Assembly (NCBI GenBank): GCA_021292165.1 | Contig: CM037879.1 | Coordinates: forward strand, 117,191,359 to 117,255,358 | Source of the DNA: Shinisaurus crocodilurus | Lineage: Eukaryota; Chordata; Lepidosauria; Squamata; Shinisauridae | Direction of reading: 5' to 3' | DNA length: 64,000 nucleotides | Shown here: positions 63,687-64,000 of the stretch, piece by piece | Layout: the number at the start of each line of letters is the position of its first letter | Numbering within the stretch: position 1 is the first letter of the stretch | Position numbers and translations under genes: made by a program | Notes under the pieces: generated by a model | What the model was told of the DNA's origin: nothing | Databases searched by the model: none | What the model saw: only the letters and a program-made list of their open reading frames with translations

Positions 63687-64000
63687 ATGATGTCTCCAAC
63701 ACATATGAATAGACGGACTGTAAGTAAAACTAATAAATGTCTTTATTAGTTTTAAACCTTGTTTGGACAATCCATTTCCTTTCAAGAGCCTTTTAGCAGG
63801 GTTTAACAACCCACGTGGAGATAGCCAGTTTCAATAACCAGGCTGTGCATAAGGCGGGAAACTCTGCTTCAGCCTAACCAGTATAGGACCGACTCTTTCC
63901 TATATCCTCCAACAATACCTAGAGCTCTGCAGATGATATTTTTCTTCTAAATGCAGTTGCGAGGGAGACAGGCGTGAACATTTTATCAGGAAGGTAGCAC
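63682..64000. other. Unassigned DNA to the window end
   Basis: Nothing was recognised. Confidence 0.4.

Noticed and set aside
1..64000. CRISPR arrays, operons, ribosome binding sites, prophage
   Set aside because: Base composition, LINE/SINE content and absence of dense coding show vertebrate nuclear DNA; no regularly spaced direct repeats with unique spacers were seen.
1..64000. BovB LINE, common in many squamates
   Set aside because: I looked for its reverse-transcriptase and 3' motifs and saw none that I could support.

Overview
This is repeat-rich vertebrate nuclear DNA, most likely from a squamate reptile (lizard or snake; species not resolved). The reasons are many L2-clade LINE fragments, SINEs derived from tRNA-Ala(TGC) and from 5S rRNA, a MIR-like CORE-SINE, a CR1/L3-type repeat tail, and a dense population of short palindromic and hAT-type nonautonomous DNA transposons, set in AT-rich noncoding DNA with many microsatellites. 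I found no host protein-coding exon, no functional tRNA or rRNA gene, no CRISPR array and nothing of bacterial character. The only substantial open frames belong to retrotransposons. The window is therefore intergenic or deep intronic.

Layout. 0-7 kb: mostly unassigned DNA with a nested hAT/foldback pair (2.2-2.9 kb), a CR1/L3-type tail (4.7-4.9 kb) and a 5S-derived SINE (5.25-5.4 kb). 7.8-13.7 kb: two GC-rich blocks (about 7.84-9.05 and 12.44-13.70 kb) that are diverged copies of one family and are built as chains of consecutive hairpins; between them lie a perfect-TSD palindromic MITE and an old L2 tail. 15.6-16.3 kb: a hAT element carrying a CORE-SINE. 16.3-17.45 kb: non-repetitive sequence. 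17.46-20.1 kb: minus-strand L2 debris interrupted by a candidate solo LTR and by a mariner-like element with a GC-rich tandem array. 21.9-25.7 kb: nested MITEs, an L2 interrupted by an unusual zinc-finger-tailed LINE, and the best preserved L2 reverse-transcriptase frame (402 codons). 31.4-32.3 kb: a hAT element inside another hAT element. 34.0-35.85 kb: a Penelope-like 3' end with a hammerhead-like signature, then 95-bp nearly identical inverted repeats around decayed L1 sequence. 36.5-42.2 kb: a decayed reverse transcriptase, two hAT copies (one split by a palindromic MITE, one by a 5S SINE), and compound palindromes. 43.5-46.0 kb: a three-element nest (L2 containing a hAT MITE and an oppositely oriented L2). 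50.9-55.2 kb: a tRNA SINE split by a hAT element, a mariner MITE, a CR1/L3-type repeat and a degenerate but long L2. 56.9-57.6 kb: tRNA-Ala SINE, hAT MITE and 5S-derived SINE in a row. 60.7-63.7 kb: two hAT elements and a three-copy tandem duplication with alternating internal deletions.

How the parts relate. The elements work as parasite/partner sets. L2 is the main autonomous retrotransposon. The tRNA-Ala SINE and a CR1/L3-type repeat share a 3' tail, the usual sign of a LINE/SINE partnership, and the 5S-derived SINE carries a CR1-type 3' end. The many hAT MITEs with 8-bp target duplications imply a past source of hAT transposase that is not encoded here. Target duplications and interrupted reading frames give the relative order of several insertions. 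All family names come from recognising motifs by eye; no database search was possible.
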